From CAVUPF01 sp963777915 (lineage in GTDB: Bacteria > Actinomycetota > Thermoleophilia > Solirubrobacterales > 70-9), in assembly GCA_963777915.1 (NCBI GenBank), contig CAVZSH010000003.1, positions 682,001-746,000 on the forward strand: 64,000 bases of DNA, written 5' to 3'. The translations under genes were made by a program, and so were the position numbers. The notes beneath the pieces are model-generated. The model had not been told where the DNA came from, ran no database searches, and saw only the letters and a list, made by a program, of their open reading frames with translations. Below are positions 26,006 to 33,351 of the stretch, piece after piece (position 1 is the first letter of the stretch; each line of letters opens with the position of its first letter).

Positions 26006-27303
26006 CGGACCGCGGCCCGGGCGCGGCCGTCGCCGGCGGCGGGCACCAGCTCGCGCCGTCTCCGCGGGTGGCGCAGGTTGACCATCAGCGAGCGCGGGAT
26101 CGTGGTCGCGAGCATGCGGGCCGGCCCGACCTGGCGGGTCGCGAACTTGTCGAATCTCGCCGCGACCTTCGGGTCGCGGGCGGCGGCGGCGAACAGCGCC
26201 CGTTCGCCGCGGTTGAGCCTGCGGCCGGTGGCGTAGTCGTGAATCATGAAAGCGTGGCCGCTCAGCCGGCGTTTGTGGAGCCGGCGATAGCGCCTCAAGC
26301 CGCGGTCCAGGGACTCCTCGCCGCGCAGCGCCGCCACGACGCTGTCGGCGAGCCATTCGCCGGACTGAAGCGCCCAGCCGCAGCCGACGCCGAAGAGCGG
26401 GTCGGTGGCCAGCGCCGCGTCGCCGGCCAGGGCCAGCCCCGGCGCGGCCGGGACGCGCACCCGGTTCGACATATCGATCTTGCCGAGGACCTGTTCCACC
26501 GGCCGGGCGGAGTGGATCGGAGGCGCTTCGGGGAGGGCTTCGATGTAGGAGATCAGCGCCGCGGTCGGATCGCGCTTGAACTCGGGCAGCAGCTCCATGG
26601 TCGGCATCGCCGCGTAGAAGACGAGGCCGCTGTCGGTCGGAAACGCCGCACCCCAGTGCGGGTCCAGCATCCAGATCGAGCCGTCGGGCGCGTACTTGGG
26701 CTGCTCTCCCTCGAAATAGCCGCCATAAGCGAAGCGCCCGTGGGGGAGGACCTTTTCCTTGACGCCGGAGAGCTCGGCGATCTTGGAGTCGCGGCCGTCG
26801 GCGCCGACGACCAGCCTCGCCGACAATTCTGACTCCTCGCCGCTGGGGGCGCGGACGCTCACTCCGGTGACCGCGTCGCCGTCGCGCAGCAGGGCGTTGG
26901 CGGCGCGGCCGAGGAGCAGGTCGACGCCCGGGGTCGCGGCCGCCGCTTCGCGAAGCATCGGGTCGAGCAGCTCGCGGCGTAGGCTGACGGCCAGCCCGGC
27001 GCGATCGGACGGCGCTTCGATCCAGCCCCACCGCGTCCAGGCGTGCATCCGCGAGCGCACGCCTCCCGCGTCCATGATCGGCTCCAAGAGGCCGAGCCGT
27101 TCGATCGTCGGCACCGCGGAGGCATGGATGAAGTGGGAGCAGATGCGCTTGAAGGCCTGCGGGTCAGGCTGCTTCTCGACCAAGGCGACGCTCGCCCCGG
27201 CGCGGCCGAGCAGGATCGCGGTGGTGGCGCCCGCTAGGCTCGCGCCGACGATCACCGCGTCGTAGTCGTGGGAGCTGCCGTTGCCGTTTCCGCTGTCGCT
27301 CAT
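26002..27303 (-). CDS. FAD-dependent oxidoreductase (group A monooxygenase type)
   Basis: This 433-residue flavoprotein starts with the dinucleotide-binding motif DAVIVGASLAGATTAILLGRAG. It also shows the DG motif LVVGADGRDSKIAELSG and the FAD-ribityl motif LALAGDAALATDPLFGVGCG. These fit PHBH-fold aromatic hydroxylases and geranylgeranyl-reductase-like enzymes. The C-terminal 90 residues are basic with membrane-affine character. It is the first gene of a two-gene operon with the hydrolase at 25148 and is divergent from padR, a common layout for substrate-inducible detoxification. Substrate unknown. Confidence 0.85.
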   Translation of the reverse strand: MSDSGNGNGSSHDYDAVIVGASLAGATTAILLGRAGASVALVEKQPDPQAFKRICSHFIHASAVPTIERLGLLEPIMDAGGVRSRMHAWTRWGWIEAPSDRAGLAVSLRRELLDPMLREAAAATPGVDLLLGRAANALLRDGDAVTGVSVRAPSGEESELSARLVVGADGRDSKIAELSGVKEKVLPHGRFAYGGYFEGEQPKYAPDGSIWMLDPHWGAAFPTDSGLVFYAAMPTMELLPEFKRDPTAALISYIEALPEAPPIHSARPVEQVLGKIDMSNRVRVPAAPGLALAGDAALATDPLFGVGCGWALQSGEWLADSVVAALRGEESLDRGLRRYRRLHKRRLSGHAFMIHDYATGRRLNRGERALFAAAARDPKVAARFDKFATRQVGPARMLATTIPRSLMVNLRHPRRRRELVPAAGDGRARAAVR

Positions 27304-27344
27304 GCCGACCTCCGCTTCGCGTAGCTTTCTATTGACAATTCGTC

Positions 27345-27357
27345 CCGTACTATACGA
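27345..27357. promoter_or_regulatory. candidate PadR operator between divergent genes
   Basis: CGTA-CTA-TACG is a perfect small palindrome in the 62-base gap between the monooxygenase and padR. On the minus strand it overlaps TATAGT, a plausible -10 box, with TTGCGT 16 bases upstream. Binding here could repress the operon and padR together. Confidence 0.45.
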
Positions 27358-27365
27358 CTCGAACC

Positions 27366-27896
27366 ATGAAACGCAAGTCCATCCGCCTGACGACCACTTC
27401 CTATGCGCTTCTGGCTCTGCTCGACCAGCTCGGCGAGGCGACCTCCTACGACATCAAGCAGGCGCTCGAGGAATCGATTGAGAACTTCTGGCCGGTTCCC
27501 CACACGACCGCCTACGAGGAGCCGGCGCGCCTCGCCGAGGGGGGCTACCTGTCGGCGAAGCAGGAGTCAGGCGGCCGTCGCCGCAAGAGCTACACGCTCA
27601 CCAACGAGGGCCGTGAGGCGCTGCGCGCCTGGGCTGAGGAGCCAAGCGCCGCCCCCCCACAGCTGCGCGACGAAGTCATGCTCAAGGTCTTCGCCGGCGC
27701 CAAGCCGGACTTGCTGGTGAAGGCGCGCGCCGCCTGGCACCACGCCAAGCTGGAGGAGCTGCGGGGCTATCTCGATGAGGTGCGCAAGGCCGAGGGCTGG
27801 GAGCGCTCGGAGCGCACGTTGATCGCCGGCATCGCCTACCACCAGAAGATGCTCGAGCTGCTCGACGACGTGTCCGGGCCAGGCTCGGATAAATAG
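27366..27896 (+). CDS. PadR family transcriptional regulator
   Basis: The 176-residue protein has an N-terminal winged helix (RLTTTSYALLALLDQLGEAT, SYDIKQALEESIENFWPVPH, YLSAKQESGGRRRKSYTLTNEG) and a C-terminal helical Vir_act_alpha_C-like dimerisation domain. PadR proteins are mostly repressors released by phenolic or drug-like ligands. Divergence from the monooxygenase/hydrolase operon suggests that operon is its target. The ATG is 10 bases after the candidate operator. Confidence 0.9.
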   Translation: MKRKSIRLTTTSYALLALLDQLGEATSYDIKQALEESIENFWPVPHTTAYEEPARLAEGGYLSAKQESGGRRRKSYTLTNEGREALRAWAEEPSAAPPQLRDEVMLKVFAGAKPDLLVKARAAWHHAKLEELRGYLDEVRKAEGWERSERTLIAGIAYHQKMLELLDDVSGPGSDK

Positions 27897-27908
27897 TCAG
27901 GCCGCTCC

Positions 27909-28682
27909 TCAACCGCCAGGCTTGCGAGCGCGAACGGCGGTGAAGGCAATCGTCTGTGTCCACCAGGCTGGGTCGGCGCAGTGGGACAGGAAGGCCTCGA
28001 TCGGGCCGTCGTCGAGATGGCCGGAGCCCAGCAGCGACTCGCGCAGCTCGACGACGGTCTGCGTCCAGTAATCGGCCCACGGCGAGCCGCCGTTGTAGAC
28101 AGCGGTCTCGGCGGTGCCCTCGATCTGCTCAAGGCCCAGGGCGGCGAGGCGCGGCGCCAGGGTGCGACCGACGTGGTAGTCGATCCCCTGGGCGCGCGAC
28201 CAGGCGAGCCAGCCGTCCCAGAACTCCCTGATAGGCGGCGGCTCGGCGACGCTGACCGGCAGGAAGTCGGGCTCGATCAGCAGGATCGCGCCGCCGGGCG
28301 CCAGGCCGGCAAGGAGGTTGGCGATCGCCTGATCGGCGTCGGCGATGTGGTGAAGAACGGCCCGAGCGGTGACCAGGTCAAAGCTGCCCGGATCGACCGG
28401 CCCGGTGAGGATGTCGCCCTGCCGTCGCTCAAGCCCCGGCGCCCGTGCCTCGACAAGCGAGAGGTCGAGGTCGAGCGCCACGGCCTGCCCACCGGGCGCA
28501 ACCCGCTCGGCGAGCCAGGCGGAGATCGAGCCGTTGCCACAGCCGACCTCGAGCGTCCGGGCGCCGGGGCCGATACCAAGCGAGGAGATCTGGCGGCGGT
28601 GCATCGGGTCGAGTAGCTGCGACATCAGGGCCAGCCGCGCAGCCTCGCCTTCGAGTCGGTGGTCGAGGACGTACTCGCTCAC
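27909..28682 (-). CDS. class I SAM-dependent methyltransferase
   Basis: This 257-residue Rossmann methyltransferase has motif I RTLEVGCGNGSISAWLAERV, VALDLDLSLVEARAP, motif II FDLVTARAVLHHIADADQAI and LAPGGAILLIEPDFLP. A helical N-terminal cap (DHRLEGEAARLALMSQLLDP) resembles small-molecule methyltransferases. The GTG start at 28682 overlaps by 4 bases the stop of an unannotated 57-residue gene, making a three-gene minus-strand operon with the thioredoxin-fold gene at 28852. Substrate unknown. Confidence 0.86.
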   Translation of the reverse strand: MSEYVLDHRLEGEAARLALMSQLLDPMHRRQISSLGIGPGARTLEVGCGNGSISAWLAERVAPGGQAVALDLDLSLVEARAPGLERRQGDILTGPVDPGSFDLVTARAVLHHIADADQAIANLLAGLAPGGAILLIEPDFLPVSVAEPPPIREFWDGWLAWSRAQGIDYHVGRTLAPRLAALGLEQIEGTAETAVYNGGSPWADYWTQTVVELRESLLGSGHLDDGPIEAFLSHCADPAWWTQTIAFTAVRARKPGG

Positions 28683-28852
28683 GATCCGATCATCTCAGCT
28701 TCGGACTTGGGATCCAGCACGTTGATCTGGCGCACCACCCGACCGCGGGCGAGCTCGGTGGTCTGCACGATCGCGTAGGAAAGCGCCTCCCCGCCTGGGC
28801 CGGAGAGAAGTCGGAGGCGCGCCCGGCGCACGATGCGCCCTGGCGCGACCAT
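28679..28852 (-). CDS. 57-residue hypothetical protein in a three-gene operon
   Basis: Between the thioredoxin-fold gene and the methyltransferase lies a short frame starting at ATG 28852-28850, which overlaps the upstream TGA (TGATG), and ending at TGA 28681-28679, which overlaps the GTG of the methyltransferase. The peptide reads MVAPGRIVRRARLRLLSG, then ALSYAIVQTTELARG and VVRQINVLDPKSEAE; it looks like a small beta-strand-rich fold rather than shadow sequence. Coupling at both ends strongly supports a real gene. I do not recognise a family. Confidence 0.65.
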   Translation of the reverse strand: MVAPGRIVRRARLRLLSGPGGEALSYAIVQTTELARGRVVRQINVLDPKSEAEMIGS

Positions 28853-29127
28853 CAGCTGACGGCGTTGAGCCTGCCCTCCCGCACCTTGGCAGCGAGGTCA
28901 TTGGACTCTTCGCGGATCACCGTGCCATCCTCGAGCTGGATCGCCGGCAGCGCCTTCTCCCCGCCGGTCAGCTCGATGTAGGCGGTCCGCTTGCTGCGCG
29001 GGAAAGCCGGGTGCTTGACCACCTCGTAGTCCACTCCAGCTTCGTCCAACGCCTTCTGCACCTTCCAGCATGGATGCGCGCTGACCTTCACCCATGTGTG
29101 TGAGCAGCAATGCAGCTTGACCGCCAT
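28852..29127 (-). CDS. glutathione S-transferase N-terminal/glutaredoxin-like protein
   Basis: The 91-residue protein is a stand-alone thioredoxin-like domain: VKLHCCSHTWVKVSAHPCWK at the N-terminus (single Cys in HPCWK at the redox position), VQKALDEAGVDYEVVKHP, then LPAIQLEDGTVIREESNDLA, the cis-proline and thiol-binding region of GST_N domains. It probably binds or reduces a low-molecular-weight thiol. ATG 29127 follows GAGGAGG. It leads the operon with the 57-residue protein and the methyltransferase. Confidence 0.82.
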   Translation of the reverse strand: MAVKLHCCSHTWVKVSAHPCWKVQKALDEAGVDYEVVKHPAFPRSKRTAYIELTGGEKALPAIQLEDGTVIREESNDLAAKVREGRLNAVS

Positions 29128-29147
29128 TCCGCCTCCTCTCCGCAGCC

Positions 29148-29684
29148 TTGGACGAGGACCCTACATCCACCGGGTGCGCCCCCGCGAGAGACTGGGCAGA
29201 ACTCGCCAGCGGCGAATACGAAGGTTGGAGAGCCTACGATGCGGCGGTGATTCGCGAGCTGCTTCCGCCCAATACCGGCTTGGGCTTCGATGCGATGAAG
29301 GCGCTGCGGGCGGAGCTCGTCGACGAGGAGGCCTTCGTCCGTCGCGTCGACGATCTGCAGCGACCGGAAGGCTACCGCCTGGTCGGCGCATTCGAAGAGG
29401 GCACGCCAGACGCTGTCGCTGTGGCGGGGTTTCGCACCGGCCACAGCCTCGCCTGGGGCCACTACCTCTACGTCGACGATCTCTCGACGCTGCCGCAGGC
29501 CAGGCGGCGAGGTCACGGCCGCGACCTGCTCGACTGGCTGATCGATGAGGGTGAGCGACTCGGCTGCGAGCAGCTGCACATCGACTCGGGCGTCGGCCTC
29601 GACCGGGCCGATGCGCACCGGCTCTACCTGAACGCCAGCCTGGTCATCGCCTCCCACCACTTCGCTCGCTACGTCGGCGGATAA
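29148..29684 (+). CDS. GNAT family N-acetyltransferase
   Basis: One GNAT domain is seen: YRLVGAFEEGTPDAVAVAGF, YLYVDDLSTLPQARRRGHGR with the acetyl-CoA loop RRRGHGRDLLDWLIDEG, and LGCEQLHIDSGVG ... DAHRLYLNASLVIAS. The N-terminal 60 residues are helical. TTG 29148 gives 178 residues; the start is uncertain because no clear ribosome site precedes it, and a shorter form beginning near GTG 29248 is possible. It is divergent from the thioredoxin-fold operon. Confidence 0.75.
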   Translation: MDEDPTSTGCAPARDWAELASGEYEGWRAYDAAVIRELLPPNTGLGFDAMKALRAELVDEEAFVRRVDDLQRPEGYRLVGAFEEGTPDAVAVAGFRTGHSLAWGHYLYVDDLSTLPQARRRGHGRDLLDWLIDEGERLGCEQLHIDSGVGLDRADAHRLYLNASLVIASHHFARYVGG

Positions 29685-29893
29685 GCGGACGCGCCGGCTT
29701 CGTCGGCGAACCCCTCCTCGAATCGAGCAGCCTTGACCGGACGCGCTCGTGCGTGCCCAAGCGGCGACCGGGCACGCCCGCCACCCTATCTGGACCTCGG
29801 CGCGACAGCACCAGCTAGCCGGGGCATTAGTCAGATCGATTGGACTTGAAGGAGTCCGCGCCGAGGCGCTGAACATCTGTTGATAGCCCGACC

Positions 29894-30106
29894 ATGATCC
29901 TGCTTCCCCGCCTCGCCCGAATCCTCCACCACCCCGGCCTCGCGGGCCTGCTTGGGGCGGTGCTGATTGGAATCTGTGCGATCGGGCTCCTAAGCGGTGA
30001 AATCCCCAAAGGCTGGTCGGTAATGATCGGTGTCGTAGGCGTGATCAACTTGCTGCGACTCCTCCGGCAACCTGCGGAGCAACCTCTACCTGAAGAGAGT
30101 CAATGA
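29894..30106 (+). CDS. small membrane protein
   Basis: The 70-residue protein has two hydrophobic stretches (GLAGLLGAVLIGICAIGLLS and WSVMIGVVGVINLLRLL) separated by a short polar turn, so it is probably a two-helix membrane protein. It overlaps the start of the next exported protein (ATG 30103) by 4 bases, suggesting co-expression. No family is recognised. Confidence 0.6.
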   Translation: MILLPRLARILHHPGLAGLLGAVLIGICAIGLLSGEIPKGWSVMIGVVGVINLLRLLRQPAEQPLPEESQ

Positions 30107-30780
30107 TGAGAGAGCTGCGCGGCAAGCTGACCTATGCGAACGTGACAGCGACGATCGCGATGTTCATCGCGTTGGGGGGCAGCGCCTGGGCGGCCGGCAA
30201 GATCCACTCCTCCAACATCGCCGCCAATGCGATCAAGACCAACAAAATCGCCCCCGAAGCGGTCAGGGCCGGCAAGCTCGCCCGCGGCGCCGTGGTCGCC
30301 AACCGGATCGCCAACGGTGCGGTCGGCTCCCAGCAGATCGCCGAAGGCTCGGTCACCGCAGCTGACCTGCAGACACCGGTCAGCTTCGTCGCCAGCCCCA
30401 CCGGCGGCTCCTCGCCACTGACCGAACGCAGCGAATTCGCCTACCCGCTCAGCGAAAACTCCTGGACGCAGCGGTCTGGCGAGTTCAATGTCATCTACGG
30501 CGAACTCGAGGCGACTGTCGCTGCTGCGAACCTATCCGAACCCTGCGAAGTTGAGATTCGCATCCTGCTAAACGACAGGAAGTTCGGCGAAGGCGAAGGC
30601 TTGACCTTTTCCAGCAACTCCACCTCCCCCGAACAGATCAACGACCCATTCGGCGCCCAGCCGAACTTCAACTTCCAGGGCCCGGTGTCCAAGAAACTCA
30701 CGATGACGGTCAGCGCCAGCGGCTGCGCCAGCGGCTCTGCGATCCAGGGCACTCAGGTCCGGGTGCTCGGGATCGGCTGA
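30103..30780 (+). CDS. exported paralog-array protein, copy 1
   Basis: The 225-residue protein begins MMRELRGKLTYANVTATIA, an N-terminal block ending in a hydrophobic segment (FIALGGSAWAA) that looks like a signal or anchor. About 50 residues of near-decapeptide repeats follow (NAIKTNKIAPEAV, GKLARGAVVANRIANGAV, GSQQIAEGSVTAADL), and then a beta-rich C-terminal domain with two cysteines. The repeat block may form a short beta-solenoid or stalk. From 30184 to the stop codon it matches the gene ending at 38233 without a difference I could find. Function unknown; surface exposure is inferred. It is preceded by a small membrane protein gene. Confidence 0.75.
   Translation: MMRELRGKLTYANVTATIAMFIALGGSAWAAGKIHSSNIAANAIKTNKIAPEAVRAGKLARGAVVANRIANGAVGSQQIAEGSVTAADLQTPVSFVASPTGGSSPLTERSEFAYPLSENSWTQRSGEFNVIYGELEATVAAANLSEPCEVEIRILLNDRKFGEGEGLTFSSNSTSPEQINDPFGAQPNFNFQGPVSKKLTMTVSASGCASGSAIQGTQVRVLGIG
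30184..30780 (+). repeat. ~597-bp direct repeat, copy A
   Basis: This segment, from GCCTGGGCGGCCGGCAAG to the stop codon, recurs at 37637-38233 and I saw no mismatch. Flanks differ completely on both sides. Confidence 0.9.
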
Positions 30781-30968
30781 TTCGGGACCACCGGGCTTGG
30801 AAGGTGTCGGCGGTTCAAGCGTAGTCCTGGCCCGCCCCCAGCTAAACAGTCGCCGGTTACCCGCCCCGCGGCGGATGCGGAGAGGAGCACGCGGGGGAGT
30901 TGGTTTTGGCAATGGCCCCGACGAGGGCCGCGAGAGGATCCCGCCGTGCTGAACTGCTCGTTATCAGA

Positions 30969-30985
30969 TGTGGTAATATATCACA
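30969..30985 (+). promoter_or_regulatory. promoter/operator of the AbiEii-type TA operon
   Basis: TGTGGTA-ATA-TATCACA is a near-perfect 17-bp palindrome that ends directly at GTG 30986. It contains TAATAT (30974-30979), a strong -10 box whose transcription start would fall at or very near the GTG, implying a leaderless message and autoregulation by occlusion of the promoter. No good -35 box is visible. Confidence 0.6.
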
Positions 30986-31729
30986 GTGCCTGAAGAGCAG
31001 CGTCCAAAGGACGAGAAGAGCGCCCCCGAGCGCGCTGAACCGGCGGAAGTGGGACGCCAGGACCCGCAGTTCATCGCCTTGCTGGAGTCAGCCGCCCACC
31101 TGCAGCGGCTGGTGCCGGGGGCGGTTCTCGTAGGCGGCGCGGCGGCAATCCTCTATGCGAATCATCGCGAATCGACCGACCACGATCACGTCGTAGCAGA
31201 CCTGGCCGACCGCTTCGAGATGGTCCTCGAAGCGGTCGAGGACGACGAGGGCTGGGCCACGAACAGGGTCACGCCCGGGAAGGTGATCCTCGGGAACCTG
31301 GACAGGATCGAAGCCGGAGTACGGGAGATGGTCCGCAAGGTCCCGCTGGAGATCGCCACCGTCGTCCTTCCATCGGGTGGCGAGGTGACGGTGCCGACGA
31401 TCGAGGAGACCCTGCGCATCAAGGCGTTCCTGGTGGTGCGTCGCAACCAGACCCGCGACTATCTCGATCTCGCGGCGCTGTCCGAGCACCTCGGTGGCGA
31501 TCGGGCGGCCGAGATCCTGGCGCGAATCGACGACTACTACGCCGATCAGCACGGGGCGGGCGATGGGGTGGCGTCCCAACTCGTCCGCCAGCTCTCCGAT
31601 CCGCGACCAGCCGATCGCTCGGTCGTCGACCAGCTCTCCTCCTACCGGCGCCTGCATCGGCGCTGGAGCGATTGGAGCACCGTCACGGGGACCTTGGGAG
31701 AGGTCGCCACACGGATGGTGAGCCCGTGA
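30986..31729 (+). CDS. AbiEii/MNT-type nucleotidyltransferase toxin
   Basis: The 247-residue protein shows the nucleotidyltransferase-like core VLVGGAAAILYANHRESTDHDH, with GG at residues 50-51 and acidic residues at 65 and 67, then PLEIATVVLPSGGEVTVPTI and IKAFLVVRRNQTRDYLDLAALSEH, the helical part seen in AbiEii/AbiGii toxins. Such proteins add nucleotides to target RNAs and arrest growth, and act in type IV/II-like toxin-antitoxin or abortive infection systems. The stop overlaps the GTG of the downstream helix-turn-helix protein (GTGA). The promoter is palindromic and apparently leaderless. Confidence 0.8.
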   Translation: MPEEQRPKDEKSAPERAEPAEVGRQDPQFIALLESAAHLQRLVPGAVLVGGAAAILYANHRESTDHDHVVADLADRFEMVLEAVEDDEGWATNRVTPGKVILGNLDRIEAGVREMVRKVPLEIATVVLPSGGEVTVPTIEETLRIKAFLVVRRNQTRDYLDLAALSEHLGGDRAAEILARIDDYYADQHGAGDGVASQLVRQLSDPRPADRSVVDQLSSYRRLHRRWSDWSTVTGTLGEVATRMVSP

Positions 31730-32226
31730 GAACGCTCGCCTTCCGCAACGTCGACGTTTCTCCGCACGACCCGGTCTCGGAGTGGCCGCAAGAGGCGATC
31801 CAGACCGCGCTCGAGCGCGGCGGGCTAGAGCACTGGCGCCGGCTGGCTGACGCGATCCGGGCGGAGCCGTGGGGGCCGGTCGCCCGCCGGGTCGAGGAGG
31901 CGCTCACCTACAGCCGGCCCTACGGCGTCGCCGTGGCGATCGAGCGTGCGATCTCGCGAGCGCGCGAAGCCGCCGAGGCATCGGAGCGCAACGCTGTGGC
32001 GGCCGAGGTCGACCGGCTCGTGCGAGCATCGGGGCTCTCCCGCGCCGAGTTCGCGTCCCGCGTGGGCACCTCTGCCTCCCGACTGTCCACCTATGTCACA
32101 GGCAGGGTCACGCCTTCGGCGGCATTGCTGGTGCGAATGCACCGAGCCATCGACCATGAATTCCCGCAGTCCCGCCATCGCCCCAAACGCGAACGGGCTG
32201 GGCGATCCAAATCCACGGCTCCCTAG
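31726..32226 (+). CDS. helix-turn-helix antitoxin partner
   Basis: The 166-residue protein has an N-terminal helical region (SEWPQEAIQTALERGGLEHW, RVEEALTYSRPYGVAVAIER) and a C-terminal XRE-like helix-turn-helix (SGLSRAEFASRVGTSASRLS, TYVTGRVTPSAALLVRMHRA). It is the likely antitoxin and autorepressor of the adjacent nucleotidyltransferase, binding the palindrome at 30969. The stop TAG (32224-32226) is supplied by the terminal inverted repeat of the IS982 element, so the native C-terminus may have been replaced; without the IS the frame would run on about 20 codons. Confidence 0.75.
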   Translation: MRTLAFRNVDVSPHDPVSEWPQEAIQTALERGGLEHWRRLADAIRAEPWGPVARRVEEALTYSRPYGVAVAIERAISRAREAAEASERNAVAAEVDRLVRASGLSRAEFASRVGTSASRLSTYVTGRVTPSAALLVRMHRAIDHEFPQSRHRPKRERAGRSKSTAP

Positions 32227-32334
32227 ATGAGTAGTTCCACGGCCAGCGTCGGTAACAAGGAGTCGCAGGGGAGATAGGCAGCGGGGTCGAAGTCGGCGGT
32301 GCTCACTACCACCGCCGACCCGAAGGGGGCCACG

Positions 32335-33224
32335 ATGCTCGCCGACCTCGACCTGCTGCTCACCTCTGTGTTCTGCACCGCTGACGATCTCCTGCCAAAG
32401 AAGCCAGGAAACGCCCGCCGGATCTTGACCGACGCCGAGGTCGTGACGCTGTGTGTGGCGCAGTCGATCATGGGGGTCAGCTCCGATCAGCGCTTCGTGC
32501 GGATCGCCTGCAAGCGCCTTGGGCATCTGTTCCCAGCGCTGACCAAGCGCTCCGGCTTCCACAAGCGCCGCGAGCGGCTGGCCGAGACGATCGAGTGGCT
32601 GATCGGTGTCTTTGCAAGCCAGAGTCCTGGCTACTACGACAACCTGCTGCTCGCCGACTCCACCCCGGTGGAGTGCGCCCGCTCCCGAGAGACGGTGAAG
32701 CGGGCCGGCGCCAACAGCCTGGGTGGCGCGATCGCAGATGCCGCCGACTATGGCTACTGCGCCAGCCACAGCCGCTGGTTTTGGGGGCTTCGGCTGCACA
32801 CCTTGATGGCTCCCGACGGGACCCCGCGCGCGATGGCGCTGACCTCTCCCAAGGAAGGAGAGCGCGAGGTCTGCCTGCGGCTCTTGGGGCGGGTCAATCG
32901 CAGCGGCCCCGTCGCGGTTCTCGGCGACAAGGGCTACGCCGGCACCGAGTTCAGGCCGATGCCGCCCGCCTCGGCGCGGCGATTGTCCGCCCGCAGCGAG
33001 GCGAGGAGCCCGGCACTTGGCTGCACCTCGCCCCGATCCGCCAACGGATCGAGAGCATCTACTGGACCGCGAAGGACATCCTCGCCCTGGAGCGCCACGG
33101 GGCTCGCACCCTGCGCGGCCTGAGGGCCCGCATCGCCAGTCGCTTTCTCGCGCTGGCCGCCGCGGTCTCGCTCAACTACGAACTCGGACGGCCATCGCGG
33201 GCTCTGGTCGACTACGTGGCTTGA
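32335..33224 (+). pseudogene. IS982-family transposase, frameshifted
   Basis: From ATG 32335 the protein reads LTDAEVVTLCVAQSIMGVSS, DDLLPKKPGNARRI, DSTPVECARSRETVKRAG, GYCASHSRWFWGLRLH and VAVLGDKGYAGTEF, all typical of IS982 transposases. At about 32951 one base is missing (TTCAGG where TTCCAGG is expected); the rest continues in another frame as QADAARLGAAIVRPQRGEE, IRQRIESIYWTAKDILALE to TGA 33222-33224. The aspartate/glutamate catalytic regions are otherwise intact, so the gene is a recent pseudogene or an assembly indel. Confidence 0.88.
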
Positions 33225-33306
33225 GCCGTGGTCGGGTCGGCGGGAGGCGCCTGGACCGTGCGGCATACGCGAGCCCGACTGGCCTGGTCTCCTCCCACCG
33301 CCACAT

Positions 33307-33340
33307 CGAACCGTGCGTGAGGTTTTCCCTCACACGGCTC
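33307..33340 (-). ncRNA. group II intron domain V
   Basis: On the minus strand the 34-base hairpin runs GAGCCGTGTGAGGG-AAAA-CCTCACGCACGGTTCG (in two arms), the hallmark catalytic domain V with an AAAA tetraloop. It is the most conserved part of group II introns and identifies the intron independently of the protein. Confidence 0.95.
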
Positions 33341-33351
33341 GCCGACATCCT

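Noticed and set aside
24758..26236. Long plus-strand open frame across the hydrolase and monooxygenase
   Set aside because: Antisense of two clear enzyme genes with catalytic motifs; no motif of its own.
27332..27356. TTGACA-TATACG as the padR promoter
   Set aside because: The hexamers are only 13 bases apart, too close for a standard sigma-70-type promoter.
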